Part shown: positions 34,927 to 43,039 of the stretch, piece by piece
How the letters are laid out: the number at the start of each line of letters is the position of its first letter
How positions within the stretch are numbered: position 1 is the stretch's first letter
Source: Caldovatus sediminis
GTDB taxonomy: Bacteria; Pseudomonadota; Alphaproteobacteria; Acetobacterales; Acetobacteraceae
DNA: 64,000 nt
Reading direction: 5' to 3'
Assembly (NCBI RefSeq): GCF_014644455.1
Contig: NZ_BMKS01000008.1
Location: forward strand, 62,001 to 126,000
Program-made: the position numbers and the translations under genes
Notes under the pieces: model-generated
What the model was told of the DNA's origin: nothing
The model's input: only the letters and a program-made list of their open reading frames with translations
Database searches by the model: none

Positions 34927-35688
34927 TTGTCCGACATCATCCTCGAGACGGAGGGGTTGACCAAGGAGTTCCGCGGCTTCGTCGCGGTCAGCGACGTCTC
35001 GCTGCGGGTCCGCCGCGGCGCCATCCACGGGCTCATCGGCCCGAACGGCGCCGGGAAGACCACCTGCTTCAACCTGCTCACCAAGTTCCTCCAGCCGACG
35101 CGCGGGACGATCCGCTACGAGGGGCGCGACATCACCGGCATGAAGCCGGCCGAGGTGGCGCGGCTCGGGCTGGTGCGCAGCTTCCAGATCTCGGCGGTGT
35201 TCCCGCGCCTCTCCGTGCTCGAGAACGTCCGCATCGCCCTGCAGCGCCAGCGCGGCGGCAGCTTCGACTTCTGGCGCTCGGAGACGCTGCTGCGCGCCTA
35301 CGACCGGCGCGCGAGCGAGCTGCTCGAGGCCGTGGGCCTCGCCGGCTACGAGGATCTGACCGCGGGCGAACTGCCCTACGGGCGCAAGCGGGCGCTGGAG
35401 ATCGCGACCACCCTCGCCCTCGATCCGGTGATGATGCTGCTCGACGAGCCGACGGCCGGCATGGCGCACGAGGACGTGGACCGCATCGTGGCGCTGGTGA
35501 AGCGCGTCGCGGAGGGGCGGACGGTGCTGCTGGTCGAGCACAACCTCCGGGTGGTCCAGGGGCTGTGCGACACCATTACCGTGCTGACCCGCGGGCGGGT
35601 GCTCGCGGAGGGCGACTACGCCTCGGTCAGCCGCAATCCCGAAGTCATCGCCGCTTACCTCGGCACGGAGACGCCGGCGCATGCTTGA
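34927..35688 (+). CDS. livG: Liv-type ABC transporter ATP-binding protein (LivG)
   Basis: 253 residues from TTG 34927. Walker A GPNGAGKTT at residues 38-46, Q-loop FQISAVFPRLS, LPYGRKRALEIA in place of the classical LSGG signature as in LivG proteins, Walker B VMMLLDEPTAGM and the switch His in VEHNLRVV. It energises uptake through LivHM. The TTG start gives the family-like SDIILETEGLTKEF and has AGGGAG ten bases upstream; ATG 34885 in the same frame would add 14 residues and is the alternative. The 3' end overlaps livF by eight bases. Confidence 0.93.
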   Translation: MSDIILETEGLTKEFRGFVAVSDVSLRVRRGAIHGLIGPNGAGKTTCFNLLTKFLQPTRGTIRYEGRDITGMKPAEVARLGLVRSFQISAVFPRLSVLENVRIALQRQRGGSFDFWRSETLLRAYDRRASELLEAVGLAGYEDLTAGELPYGRKRALEIATTLALDPVMMLLDEPTAGMAHEDVDRIVALVKRVAEGRTVLLVEHNLRVVQGLCDTITVLTRGRVLAEGDYASVSRNPEVIAAYLGTETPAHA

Positions 35689-36373
35689 GATCCGCAACCT
35701 CGAGGCCTGGTACGGCGAGAGCCACGTGCTGCACGGCGTCTCGCTCGACGTGCAGGACGGCGAGGTGGTGACGCTGCTCGGCCGCAACGGTGCGGGCAAG
35801 ACGACCACGCTGCGCTCGGTGATGGGCCTGGTGCCGCGACGCACCGGCAGCATCCGCTACCAGGGGCGCGAGCTGATCGACGAGCGCTCGGACGCGATCG
35901 CGCGGTGCGGCATCGCCTATTGCCCGGAGGAGCGCGGCATCTTCGCCTCGCTCGACGTCACCGAGAACCTGCTGCTGCCCCCGGTGGTGCAGCCGGGGGG
36001 GCTCGACCTCGACACGATCTACGGGCTGTTCCCGAACCTGAAGGAGCGCGCGCGCAGCCAGGGCACCAAGCTCTCCGGCGGCGAGCAGCAGATGCTCGCG
36101 ATCGCGCGCATCCTGCGCACGGGGGCGAAGCTGCTCTTGCTCGACGAGCCGACCGAGGGGCTCGCCCCCGTCATCGTCCAGCAGATCGGCCGCACCATCC
36201 ACGAGATCAAGGCGCGCGGATTCACCGTGCTGCTCGTGGAGCAGAACTTCCGCTTCGCCCAGACCGTGGCCGATCGGCACTACGTGATGGAGAACGGCCG
36301 GGTGGTGGACATGGTGCCGAACGACCAGCTCGGGGCGTCCATGGAGCGGCTGCACGAGTATCTCGGCGTCTGA
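35681..36373 (+). CDS. livF: Liv-type ABC transporter ATP-binding protein (LivF)
   Basis: 230 residues. Walker A GRNGAGKTT at 34-42, ABC signature LSGGEQQMLAIARIL, Walker B LLLLDEPTEGLAP, and switch His replaced by Gln-Asn (VEQNFRF) as usual in LivF. It pairs with LivG on the cytoplasmic face. Start ATG lies inside the 3' end of livG, which points to coupled translation. Followed after about 90 bp by the first of seven binding-protein genes. Confidence 0.95.
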   Translation: MLEIRNLEAWYGESHVLHGVSLDVQDGEVVTLLGRNGAGKTTTLRSVMGLVPRRTGSIRYQGRELIDERSDAIARCGIAYCPEERGIFASLDVTENLLLPPVVQPGGLDLDTIYGLFPNLKERARSQGTKLSGGEQQMLAIARILRTGAKLLLLDEPTEGLAPVIVQQIGRTIHEIKARGFTVLLVEQNFRFAQTVADRHYVMENGRVVDMVPNDQLGASMERLHEYLGV

Positions 36374-36464
36374 GGGCGCGGGCACCGGGAAGCGGGCGGG
36401 CGGCGCGCCGGCGAGGGCGACGGGAAGCGCCGGGAAAACAGGACCAGGAGAGGAAACGGGCGGG

Positions 36465-37688
36465 ATGGCGATTGGCAGAAGGGTGTTCCTCGGGGCGGCC
36501 GCGGCGGCGGGCGCATCGCCGTGGCGGCGCGCCCGCGCGCAGGCCGCGAACACGATCAGGATCGCGCTGCTGTGCGACTTCTCCGGCATGTACCGCGACG
36601 TGACCGGCCCCACCGAACTCGCCTGCATCCGCCTCGCGGCGGCCGAGTTCGCGAACCGCGGCTTCGACATCGAGGTCATCTTCGGCGACAACCAGAACAA
36701 GCCCGACGTCGGCTCCAACCTGGCGCGTACCTGGATCGACCGCGAGGGGGTGGACGTGATCGTGGACGGCGGCGCCTCCTCGGTCGCGCTCGCGGTCAAC
36801 GACATCGTGCGGGAGAGGAACAAGGTGTTCCTCAACACCTCCTCCGCGACGTCGGACCTCACGGGCCGCGCCTGCTCGCCGAACACCGTGCACTGGACCT
36901 ACGACACCTGGATGTGCGCCAGGTCCACCGGCGGCGCCACGGTGCGCGACGGCGGCGACACCTGGTACTTCATCACCGCCGACTACGCCTTCGGCCACGC
37001 GCTCGAGCGCGACACGGCGGAGTTCGTGCGCCGCGCGGGCGGGCGGGTTCTGGGGGCGGTGCGCACGCCGTTCCCCGGCACCACCGACTTCTCCTCGTTC
37101 CTGGTGCAGGCGGCGGCGGCGCGGCCGAAGGTGATCGGGCTGGCCAACGCCGGCACCGACACCATCAACTGCATCAAGCAGGCGGCCGAATTCGGTCTCG
37201 CCCGGCGCGGCATCCGCCTCGCCTCGCTGCTGATGTTCCTGCCCGACGTGCACGCCCTTGGCCTCAACACCGCGCAGGGGCTGATCTGCACCGAGACCTT
37301 CTACTGGGACCTCAACGACCGTACCCGCGCCTTCACCCGCCGCATCAGGCCGCACATCAGCGTGCCGCTGTGCATGAACCACGCCGGCGGCTACGCGGCG
37401 GTGCTGCACTACCTGAAGGCGGTGGCCGACATGGGCGTGGCGCAGGCCAAGGCCGATGGCCGCGCGGTGGTGGCGCGGATGAAGGCGATGCCGACCGACG
37501 ACGACGCCTTCGGCCCGGGGCGGATCCGCGAGGACGGCCGCAAGCTGCACCCGGCTTACCTGTTCCAGGTTAAGGCGCCGAGCGAGAGCCGGGGCGAGTG
37601 GGACTACTACAAGCTGCTGCAGACCACCCCGGCCGAGGAGGCGTTCCGCCCGCTGGCCGAGGGCGGCTGCCCCTTCGTGCGGAGCTGA
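36465..37688 (+). CDS. Liv-type substrate-binding protein, array copy 1
   Basis: 407 residues, type I periplasmic binding fold of the LivJ/LivK class. Export signal with RR at 5-6 (GRRVFLGAA) and a cut expected after ARAQA near residue 27. Ligand-loop blocks are CDFSGMYRD, GGASSVALAV and TSSATSDLTG. It is the most distinct copy in its N-lobe (DNQNKPD instead of DHQNKPD; YFITADYAF). Its C-terminal block around 37395-37555 is nearly identical in DNA to copies 2 and 3. AGGAGAGGAAA at 36445 is its ribosome binding site. Substrate unknown; amino acids, amides or aromatic acids are possible. Confidence 0.9.
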   Translation: MAIGRRVFLGAAAAAGASPWRRARAQAANTIRIALLCDFSGMYRDVTGPTELACIRLAAAEFANRGFDIEVIFGDNQNKPDVGSNLARTWIDREGVDVIVDGGASSVALAVNDIVRERNKVFLNTSSATSDLTGRACSPNTVHWTYDTWMCARSTGGATVRDGGDTWYFITADYAFGHALERDTAEFVRRAGGRVLGAVRTPFPGTTDFSSFLVQAAAARPKVIGLANAGTDTINCIKQAAEFGLARRGIRLASLLMFLPDVHALGLNTAQGLICTETFYWDLNDRTRAFTRRIRPHISVPLCMNHAGGYAAVLHYLKAVADMGVAQAKADGRAVVARMKAMPTDDDAFGPGRIREDGRKLHPAYLFQVKAPSESRGEWDYYKLLQTTPAEEAFRPLAEGGCPFVRS

Positions 37689-37712
37689 GCGGGAACCGGC
37701 AAGGAGGCGGAA

Positions 37713-37730
37713 CCGGCGCGCCCGCGCCGG
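37713..37730 (+). other. Intercistronic hairpin between binding-protein copies 1 and 2
   Basis: Perfect 8-bp stem CCGGCGCG / CGCGCCGG with a two-base CC loop in the 75-bp gap. No T-run follows, so it is not an intrinsic terminator. It could protect the 3' end of the copy 1 message from exonucleases, or slow ribosome or polymerase passage. Confidence 0.5.
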
Positions 37731-37763
37731 GGGACCGCCAGGGGAGAGACACGGGAGACGTCC

Positions 37764-39005
37764 ATGGCCATCGAGCGCCGAAACCTTCTGGCCGGGGCCG
37801 CCGCCGCGCCGATCGCGGCGGCCCTGCCCCTCGCCGGGCGCCGCGCCCGCGCGCAGGCGGCGAACACCATCAGGATCGGCGTGCTGAACGACCAGTCGGG
37901 GCTGTATCGCGACCCGACAGGCCCCGTTTCCGTCGCCTGCGCCCGACTCGCCACGCAGGAGTTCGCGGCCCGCGGGATCAACGTCGAGGTGATCGCCGCC
38001 GACCACCAGAACAAGCCGGACGTGGCGGTGAACATCGCGCGCCAGTGGTTCGACCGCGACGGCGTGGACGCCATCGCGGATGTCGGCGCCTCCTCGGTCG
38101 CCCTCGCCGTCGCCGACCTGGTGCGCGAGAAGAACCGGGTCATGCTGAACACCTCGACCGCCACCTCGGACCTCACGGGCCGCGCCTGCACGCCGAACAC
38201 CGTGCACTGGACCTACGACACCTGGATGCTGGCCAAGTCCACCGGCGGGGCGACGGTGCGGGCGGGCGGCGACACCTGGTTCTTCATCACCGCCGACTAC
38301 GCCTTCGGCCACGCGCTGGAGCGCGACACCGCCAACTTCGTGCGCCAGGCCGGCGGGCGCGTGCTCGGCGGCGTGCGCACGCCGTTCCCGGGCACCACCG
38401 ACTTCTCCTCGTTCCTGCTGCAGGCGCAGGCGAGCGGGGCCAAGGTGATCGGGCTGGCCAACGCCGGCGGCGACACCATCAACTGCGTCAAGCAGGCGGC
38501 GGAGTTCGGGCTGACGCGGCGTGGCGTGAAGCTCGCCGCGCTGCTGATGGTGCTGACCGACGTGCACGCCCTGGGCCTGCGCACGGCGCAGGGCCTCGTC
38601 TGCTCCGAAAGCTTCTACTGGGACCTCAACGACCGCACCCGCGCCTTCGCGCAGCGCGCGCGGGCGGTGGCGGGGCAGGTGCCGCTGACCATGCACCAGG
38701 CGGGCAGCTACGCGGCGGTGCTGCACTACCTGAAGGCGGTGGCCGACATGGGCGTGGCGCAGGCCAAGGCCGATGGCCGCGCGGTGGTGGCGCGGATGAA
38801 GGCGATGCCGACCGACGACGACTGCTTCGGCCCGGGGCGGATCCGCGAGGACGGCCGCAAGCTGCACCCGGCCTACCTGTTCGAGGTGAAGCGGCCCGAG
38901 GAAAGCCGTGGCCCGTTCGACCTCTACAAGCTGCTGCAGACCACCCCGGCCGAGGAGGCGTTCCGCCCGCTCGGCGAGGGCGGCTGCCCGCTGGTGCGGA
39001 GCTGA
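37764..39005 (+). CDS. Liv-type substrate-binding protein, array copy 2
   Basis: 413 residues. RR signal at 5-6 (ERRNLLAGAA), cleavage after ARAQA near residue 32. Pocket blocks: NDQSGLYRD, VGASSVALAV, NTSTATSDLTG. The middle block (38255-38467) is DNA-identical to copy 3 and differs by one base from copy 6 over an even longer stretch. The C-lobe shares FAQRARAVAGQVPL with copy 3 only. It has Cys where the others have Ala in DDDCFGPG. Own ribosome binding site GGGGAGAG, rather far (20 bp) from ATG 37764. Confidence 0.92.
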   Translation: MAIERRNLLAGAAAAPIAAALPLAGRRARAQAANTIRIGVLNDQSGLYRDPTGPVSVACARLATQEFAARGINVEVIAADHQNKPDVAVNIARQWFDRDGVDAIADVGASSVALAVADLVREKNRVMLNTSTATSDLTGRACTPNTVHWTYDTWMLAKSTGGATVRAGGDTWFFITADYAFGHALERDTANFVRQAGGRVLGGVRTPFPGTTDFSSFLLQAQASGAKVIGLANAGGDTINCVKQAAEFGLTRRGVKLAALLMVLTDVHALGLRTAQGLVCSESFYWDLNDRTRAFAQRARAVAGQVPLTMHQAGSYAAVLHYLKAVADMGVAQAKADGRAVVARMKAMPTDDDCFGPGRIREDGRKLHPAYLFEVKRPEESRGPFDLYKLLQTTPAEEAFRPLGEGGCPLVRS

Positions 39006-39067
39006 CGCGGGATGCGCCGGCCTGGCCGGCCCTGCGGGGGCAATCGAGGACAAGGGGAGGAAACGAG

Positions 39068-40315
39068 ATGACCGGAGCCATCAACCGCCGCAGCCTGATC
39101 GGTGCTGCGGCCGCCGCGCCGCTCGCCGGAGCGCTGGCCGCCGGGGCGCGCCCCGCCCGCGCGCAGGCGGCGAACACGATCAGGATCGGCCTTATCACCG
39201 ACATGTCGGGGCCGTATCGCGACATCAATGGCCCGGTCTCGGTCGCCTGCGCCCGGCTCGGGGCGCAGGAATTCGGCGCCCGCGGCTTCAACGTCGAGGT
39301 CGTCTTCGCCGACCACCAGAACAAGCCGGACGTGGCGCTGAACATCGCTCGGCAGTGGTTCGACCGCGACGGCGTGGACATGATCCTCAACGTCGCCGCT
39401 TCCTCCGTCGCGCTCGCGCTGTGGGAGCTGACGCGCGAGAAGAACAAGGTGGCGATCGCCACCTCGACTGCGACCGCCGACCTGACCGGGCGCCCCTGCA
39501 CGCCGAACACGATCCACTGGGTGTACGACACCTGGATGCTCGGCCGCTCCACCGGCGGGGCGATGGTGCGGGCGGGCGGCGACACCTGGTTCTTCATCAC
39601 CGCCGACTACGCCTTCGGCCACGCGCTGGAGCGCGACACCGCCAACTTCGTGCGCCAGGCCGGCGGGCGCGTGCTCGGCGGCGTGCGCACGCCGTTCCCG
39701 GGCACCACCGACTTCTCCTCGTTCCTGCTGCAGGCGCAGGCGAGCGGGGCCAAGGTGATCGGGCTGGCCAACGCCGGCACCGACACCATCAACTGCATCA
39801 AGCAGGCGGCGGAGTTCGGGCTGACGCGGCGCGGCGTGAAGCTCGCTTCGATGCTGATGTTCCTGCCCGACGTGCACGCCCTGGGCCTGCGCACGGCGCA
39901 GGGCCTCGTCTGCTCCGAGACCTTCTACTGGGACCTCAACGACCGCACCCGCGCCTTCGCGCAGCGCGCGCGGGCGGTGGCGGGGCAGGTGCCGCTCGGC
40001 ATGGCCCAGGCGGGCGACTATTCGGCGGTGCTGCACTACCTGAAGGCGGTGGCCGACATGGGCGTGGCGCAGGCCAAGGCCGATGGCCGCGCGGTGGTGG
40101 CGCGGATGAAGGCGATGCCGACCGACGACGACGCCTTCGGCCCGGGGCGGATCCGCGAGGACGGCCGCAAGCTGCACCCGGCCTACCTGTTCGAGGTGAA
40201 GGCGCCGGAGGAGAGTCGCGGCCCGTTCGACTACTACAAGCTGCTGCAGACCACCCCGGCCGAGGAGGCATTCCGCCCCCTGAACGAGGGCGGCTGCCCG
40301 CTGGTGCGGAGCTGA
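39068..40315 (+). CDS. Liv-type substrate-binding protein, array copy 3
   Basis: 415 residues. RR signal at 7-8 (INRRSLIGAA), cleavage after ARAQA. Pocket blocks: TDMSGPYRD, VAASSVALAL, ATSTATADLTG. LWELTREKNKVAIA sets it apart from the other copies. The 3' end (from GCATTCCGCCCCCTG to the stop) matches copy 5 rather than its neighbours 2 and 4. GGGGAGGAAACGAG precedes ATG 39068. Confidence 0.92.
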   Translation: MTGAINRRSLIGAAAAAPLAGALAAGARPARAQAANTIRIGLITDMSGPYRDINGPVSVACARLGAQEFGARGFNVEVVFADHQNKPDVALNIARQWFDRDGVDMILNVAASSVALALWELTREKNKVAIATSTATADLTGRPCTPNTIHWVYDTWMLGRSTGGAMVRAGGDTWFFITADYAFGHALERDTANFVRQAGGRVLGGVRTPFPGTTDFSSFLLQAQASGAKVIGLANAGTDTINCIKQAAEFGLTRRGVKLASMLMFLPDVHALGLRTAQGLVCSETFYWDLNDRTRAFAQRARAVAGQVPLGMAQAGDYSAVLHYLKAVADMGVAQAKADGRAVVARMKAMPTDDDAFGPGRIREDGRKLHPAYLFEVKAPEESRGPFDYYKLLQTTPAEEAFRPLNEGGCPLVRS

Positions 40316-40326
40316 GCAAGGGCGCG

Positions 40327-40352
40327 CCGCCCGGCCGGCTCCGGCCGGGCGG
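40327..40352 (+). other. Intercistronic hairpin between binding-protein copies 3 and 4
   Basis: Perfect 10-bp stem CCGCCCGGCC / GGCCGGGCGG with loop GGCTCC, the strongest hairpin in the array. No T-run follows. GAGGAGAGGA, the ribosome binding site of copy 4, lies just downstream. Confidence 0.55.
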
Positions 40353-40378
40353 GCGCTCCACCCTGAGGAGAGGACGAC

Positions 40379-41635
40379 ATGACGACCGCCTTCGACCGCC
40401 GCAGTCTGATCCGGGGCGCCGCCCTGGCGCCGCTCGTGGCCGCGCTGCCGGCCGGGGCTGGGCGGGGCGCGCGGGCGCAGTCCGGTCAGACGATCAGGAT
40501 CGGCGTGATGAACGACCAGTCCGGCCTGTACCGCGACATCACCGGGCCGGGCTCGACCGTCTGCGTGCGGCAGGCCGTGCAGGAGTTCGCGGGCCAGCGC
40601 GGCATCGCGGTCGAGGTGATGGAGGCCGACCACCAGAACAAGCCGGACGTCGGCTCCACCATCGTGCGGCAGTGGATCGACCGCGACGGCGTGGACGTGA
40701 TCGTGGACGTGCCGACCTCCTCGGTCGCCCTCGCCGTCGCCGGGATCTGCCGGGAGAAGAACAAGATCTTCCTCTGCTCCGGCGCCGCGACCTCCGACCT
40801 CACCGGCGCGCAGTGCAGCCCGAACACCGTCCACTGGACCTACGACACCTGGATGCTGGCGCGCTCCACGGGGGGCGCCATGGTGCGGGCGGGCGGCGAC
40901 ACCTGGTTCTTCATCACCGCCGACTACGCCTTCGGCCACGCGCTGGAGCGCGACACCGCCAACTTCGTGCGCCAGGCCGGCGGGCGCGTGCTCGGCCAGG
41001 TGCGCACGCCGTTCCCGGGCACCACCGACTTCTCCTCGTTCCTGCTGCAGGCGCAGGCGAGCCGGGCCAAGGTGATCGGGCTGGCCAACGCCGGCGGCGA
41101 CACCATCAACTGCATCAAGCAGGCAGGCGAGTTCGGGCTGACGCGGCGCGGCGTGAAGCTCGCGGGCCTGCTCGTCTTCATCTCCGACGTCCACGCCCTC
41201 GGGCTGCAGACGGCGCAGGGCGTGGTGCTGACCGAGACCTTCTACTGGGACCTCAACGACCGCACCCGGGCCTTCACGCGGCGCGTGCTGCCGAACATGC
41301 CGGGCGGGCTGCGCCCGGGGATGGCCCAGGCCGGCTGCTACTCCGCAGTCCTGCACTACCTCAAGACCGTGGCGGACATGGGCGTGGCGCAGGCCAAGGC
41401 CGACGGCGCCGCGACGGTGGCGCGGATGAAGGCGATGCCAACCGACGACGACGCCTTCGGCCCGGGCTCGATCCGGGCCGATGGGCGCAAGCTGCACCCG
41501 GCCTACCTGTTCGAGGTCAAGAAGCCGGAGGAGAGCAGCGGGCCGTGGGACTACTACAAGCTGCTCCAGACCGTGCCGCCGGAGGAGGCCTTCCGCCCCC
41601 TCGCCGAGGGCGGCTGCGCCCTGGTGCGGAGCTGA
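40379..41635 (+). CDS. Liv-type substrate-binding protein, array copy 4
   Basis: 418 residues, the longest copy. RR signal at 7-8 (FDRRSLIRGAA), cleavage after ARAQ. It alone lacks the ANTIRIG start of the mature chain, reading SGQTIRIG, and it has a one-residue insert in FAGQRGIAVEVM. Pocket blocks: NDQSGLYRD, VPTSSVALAV, CSGAATSDLTG. C-lobe differs in MPGGLRPGMAQ and has QAGEFGLTRR for QAAEFGLTRR. The middle block is close to copies 2, 3, 5 and 6. GAGGAGAGGA precedes ATG 40379. Confidence 0.92.
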   Translation: MTTAFDRRSLIRGAALAPLVAALPAGAGRGARAQSGQTIRIGVMNDQSGLYRDITGPGSTVCVRQAVQEFAGQRGIAVEVMEADHQNKPDVGSTIVRQWIDRDGVDVIVDVPTSSVALAVAGICREKNKIFLCSGAATSDLTGAQCSPNTVHWTYDTWMLARSTGGAMVRAGGDTWFFITADYAFGHALERDTANFVRQAGGRVLGQVRTPFPGTTDFSSFLLQAQASRAKVIGLANAGGDTINCIKQAGEFGLTRRGVKLAGLLVFISDVHALGLQTAQGVVLTETFYWDLNDRTRAFTRRVLPNMPGGLRPGMAQAGCYSAVLHYLKTVADMGVAQAKADGAATVARMKAMPTDDDAFGPGSIRADGRKLHPAYLFEVKKPEESSGPWDYYKLLQTVPPEEAFRPLAEGGCALVRS

Positions 41636-41693
41636 GGGGCCGAACGACTGGGCTGGTGCTACGACGACGGGGCGAACGACCGGAACGAGCGGA

Positions 41694-41709
41694 CCGGGGC
41701 GCGCCCCGG
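41694..41709 (+). other. Intercistronic palindrome between binding-protein copies 4 and 5
   Basis: CCGGGGCGCGCCCCGG is a perfect 16-base palindrome able to form a 7-bp stem with a two-base loop. It lies in the longest gap of the array (112 bp). No T-run follows. Confidence 0.45.
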
Positions 41710-41747
41710 CCCGGCGCCGCAACAAGGGTTCAGGAGAGACAGACAGT

Positions 41748-42977
41748 ATGGCTTTGGGTCGCCGCACTCTGATCGCCTCGGGCGCCGCCGCGGGCGTCGT
41801 CACGTCCCTGCCGCGCCTCACGCGCGCCCAGGCCGCGAACACGATCCGCATCGGCGTGATGACGGACATGTCGGGCACCTACCGCGACAACACCGGTCCG
41901 ACCTCGGTCGCCTGCACGGAGCAGGCGGTGGCCGAATTCGGAAACCGCGGCTTCAACATCGAGGTGATCCAGGCGGACCACCAGAACAAGCCGGACGTCG
42001 GCTCCAACCTGGCGCGGCAGTGGTATGACCAGGGTGTGGACCTGATCCTCGACGTGCCGACCTCCTCGGTCGGGCTCGCGGTCAACCAGATCGCGCGGGA
42101 GAAGGACAAGGCCTACGTCAACGTCGGCTCAGCGACCGCCGATCTCACCGGCCCGGCCTGCGCGCCGACCACGATCCACTGGGCGTACGACACTTGGATG
42201 CTCGCCAAGTCGAATGGCGGCGCCACGGTGCGGGCGGGCGGCGACACCTGGTTCTTCATCACCGCCGACTACGCCTTCGGCCACGCGCTGGAGCGCGACA
42301 CCGCCAACTTCGTGCGCGCCAGCGGCGGGCGCGTGCTCGGCCAGGTGCGCACGCCGTTCCCGGGCACGAGCGACTTCTCCTCGTTCCTGCTGCAGGCGCA
42401 GGCGAGCCGGGCCAAGGTGATCGGGCTGGCCAACGCCGGCTCGGACACGCAGAACTGCGTCAAGCAGGCGGCGGAGTTCGGGCTGACGCGGCGCGGCGTG
42501 AAGCTCGCCTCGCTGCTGCTGTTCATCAACGACGTCCACGGGATGGGGCTGCAGGCGGCGCAGGGCCTGACCTGCACCGAGACCTTCTACTGGGACCTCA
42601 ACGACCGCACCCGGGCCTTCACGCGCCGCGTCCTGCCGCGCACCCCGAACAACTACCCGAACATGATCCACGCCGGCTGCTACTCGGCGACGCTGCACTT
42701 CCTCAAGGCGGTGGCCGACATGGGCGTGCCCGCCGCCAAGGCGTCGGGCGTCGCGGTGATCAACCGCATGAAGGCGATGCCGACCGAGGACGACGCCTTC
42801 GGCCGCGGCGAGATCCGCCCCGACGGCCGGCGCATCATCCCCTCCTACCTGTTCGAGGTGAAGAAGCCGGAGGAGAGCCAGGGGGCCTGGGACTATCTCA
42901 AACTGGTGCAGACCACCCCGGCCGAGGAGGCATTCCGCCCCCTGAACGAGGGCGGCTGCCCGCTGGTGCGGAGCTAG
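41748..42977 (+). CDS. Liv-type substrate-binding protein, array copy 5
   Basis: 409 residues. RR signal at 5-6 (GRRTLIASGAA), cleavage after TRAQA. Pocket blocks: TDMSGTYRD, VPTSSVGLAV, NVGSATADLTG with APTTIHW. Together with copy 6 it forms a subtype whose C-lobe reads KASGVAVINRMKAMPTEDD and RGEIRPDGRRIIPSYLF. YDQGVDLIL lacks the Arg-Asp of other copies, as in copy 7. AGGAGAGACAGACAG precedes ATG 41748. Stop is TAG, unlike TGA in the other six. Confidence 0.92.
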   Translation: MALGRRTLIASGAAAGVVTSLPRLTRAQAANTIRIGVMTDMSGTYRDNTGPTSVACTEQAVAEFGNRGFNIEVIQADHQNKPDVGSNLARQWYDQGVDLILDVPTSSVGLAVNQIAREKDKAYVNVGSATADLTGPACAPTTIHWAYDTWMLAKSNGGATVRAGGDTWFFITADYAFGHALERDTANFVRASGGRVLGQVRTPFPGTSDFSSFLLQAQASRAKVIGLANAGSDTQNCVKQAAEFGLTRRGVKLASLLLFINDVHGMGLQAAQGLTCTETFYWDLNDRTRAFTRRVLPRTPNNYPNMIHAGCYSATLHFLKAVADMGVPAAKASGVAVINRMKAMPTEDDAFGRGEIRPDGRRIIPSYLFEVKKPEESQGAWDYLKLVQTTPAEEAFRPLNEGGCPLVRS

Positions 42978-42993
42978 ACCGAACGGGCGGAGG

Positions 42994-43012
42994 CCCGCCG
43001 CCCCGCGGCGGG
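42994..43012 (+). other. Intercistronic hairpin between binding-protein copies 5 and 6
   Basis: Perfect 8-bp stem CCCGCCGC / GCGGCGGG with loop CCC in the 62-bp gap; no T-run follows. Position and shape are like the hairpins in the gaps after copies 1, 3 and 4. Confidence 0.5.
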
Positions 43013-43039
43013 TCCTGCTGCGAACGAACGGAGGCAGAG

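Noticed and set aside
36465-37688. UrtA (urea) or other named binding protein for the array members
   Set aside because: No urt gene order, urease genes or diagnostic residues; only the general LivJ/K class can be supported.
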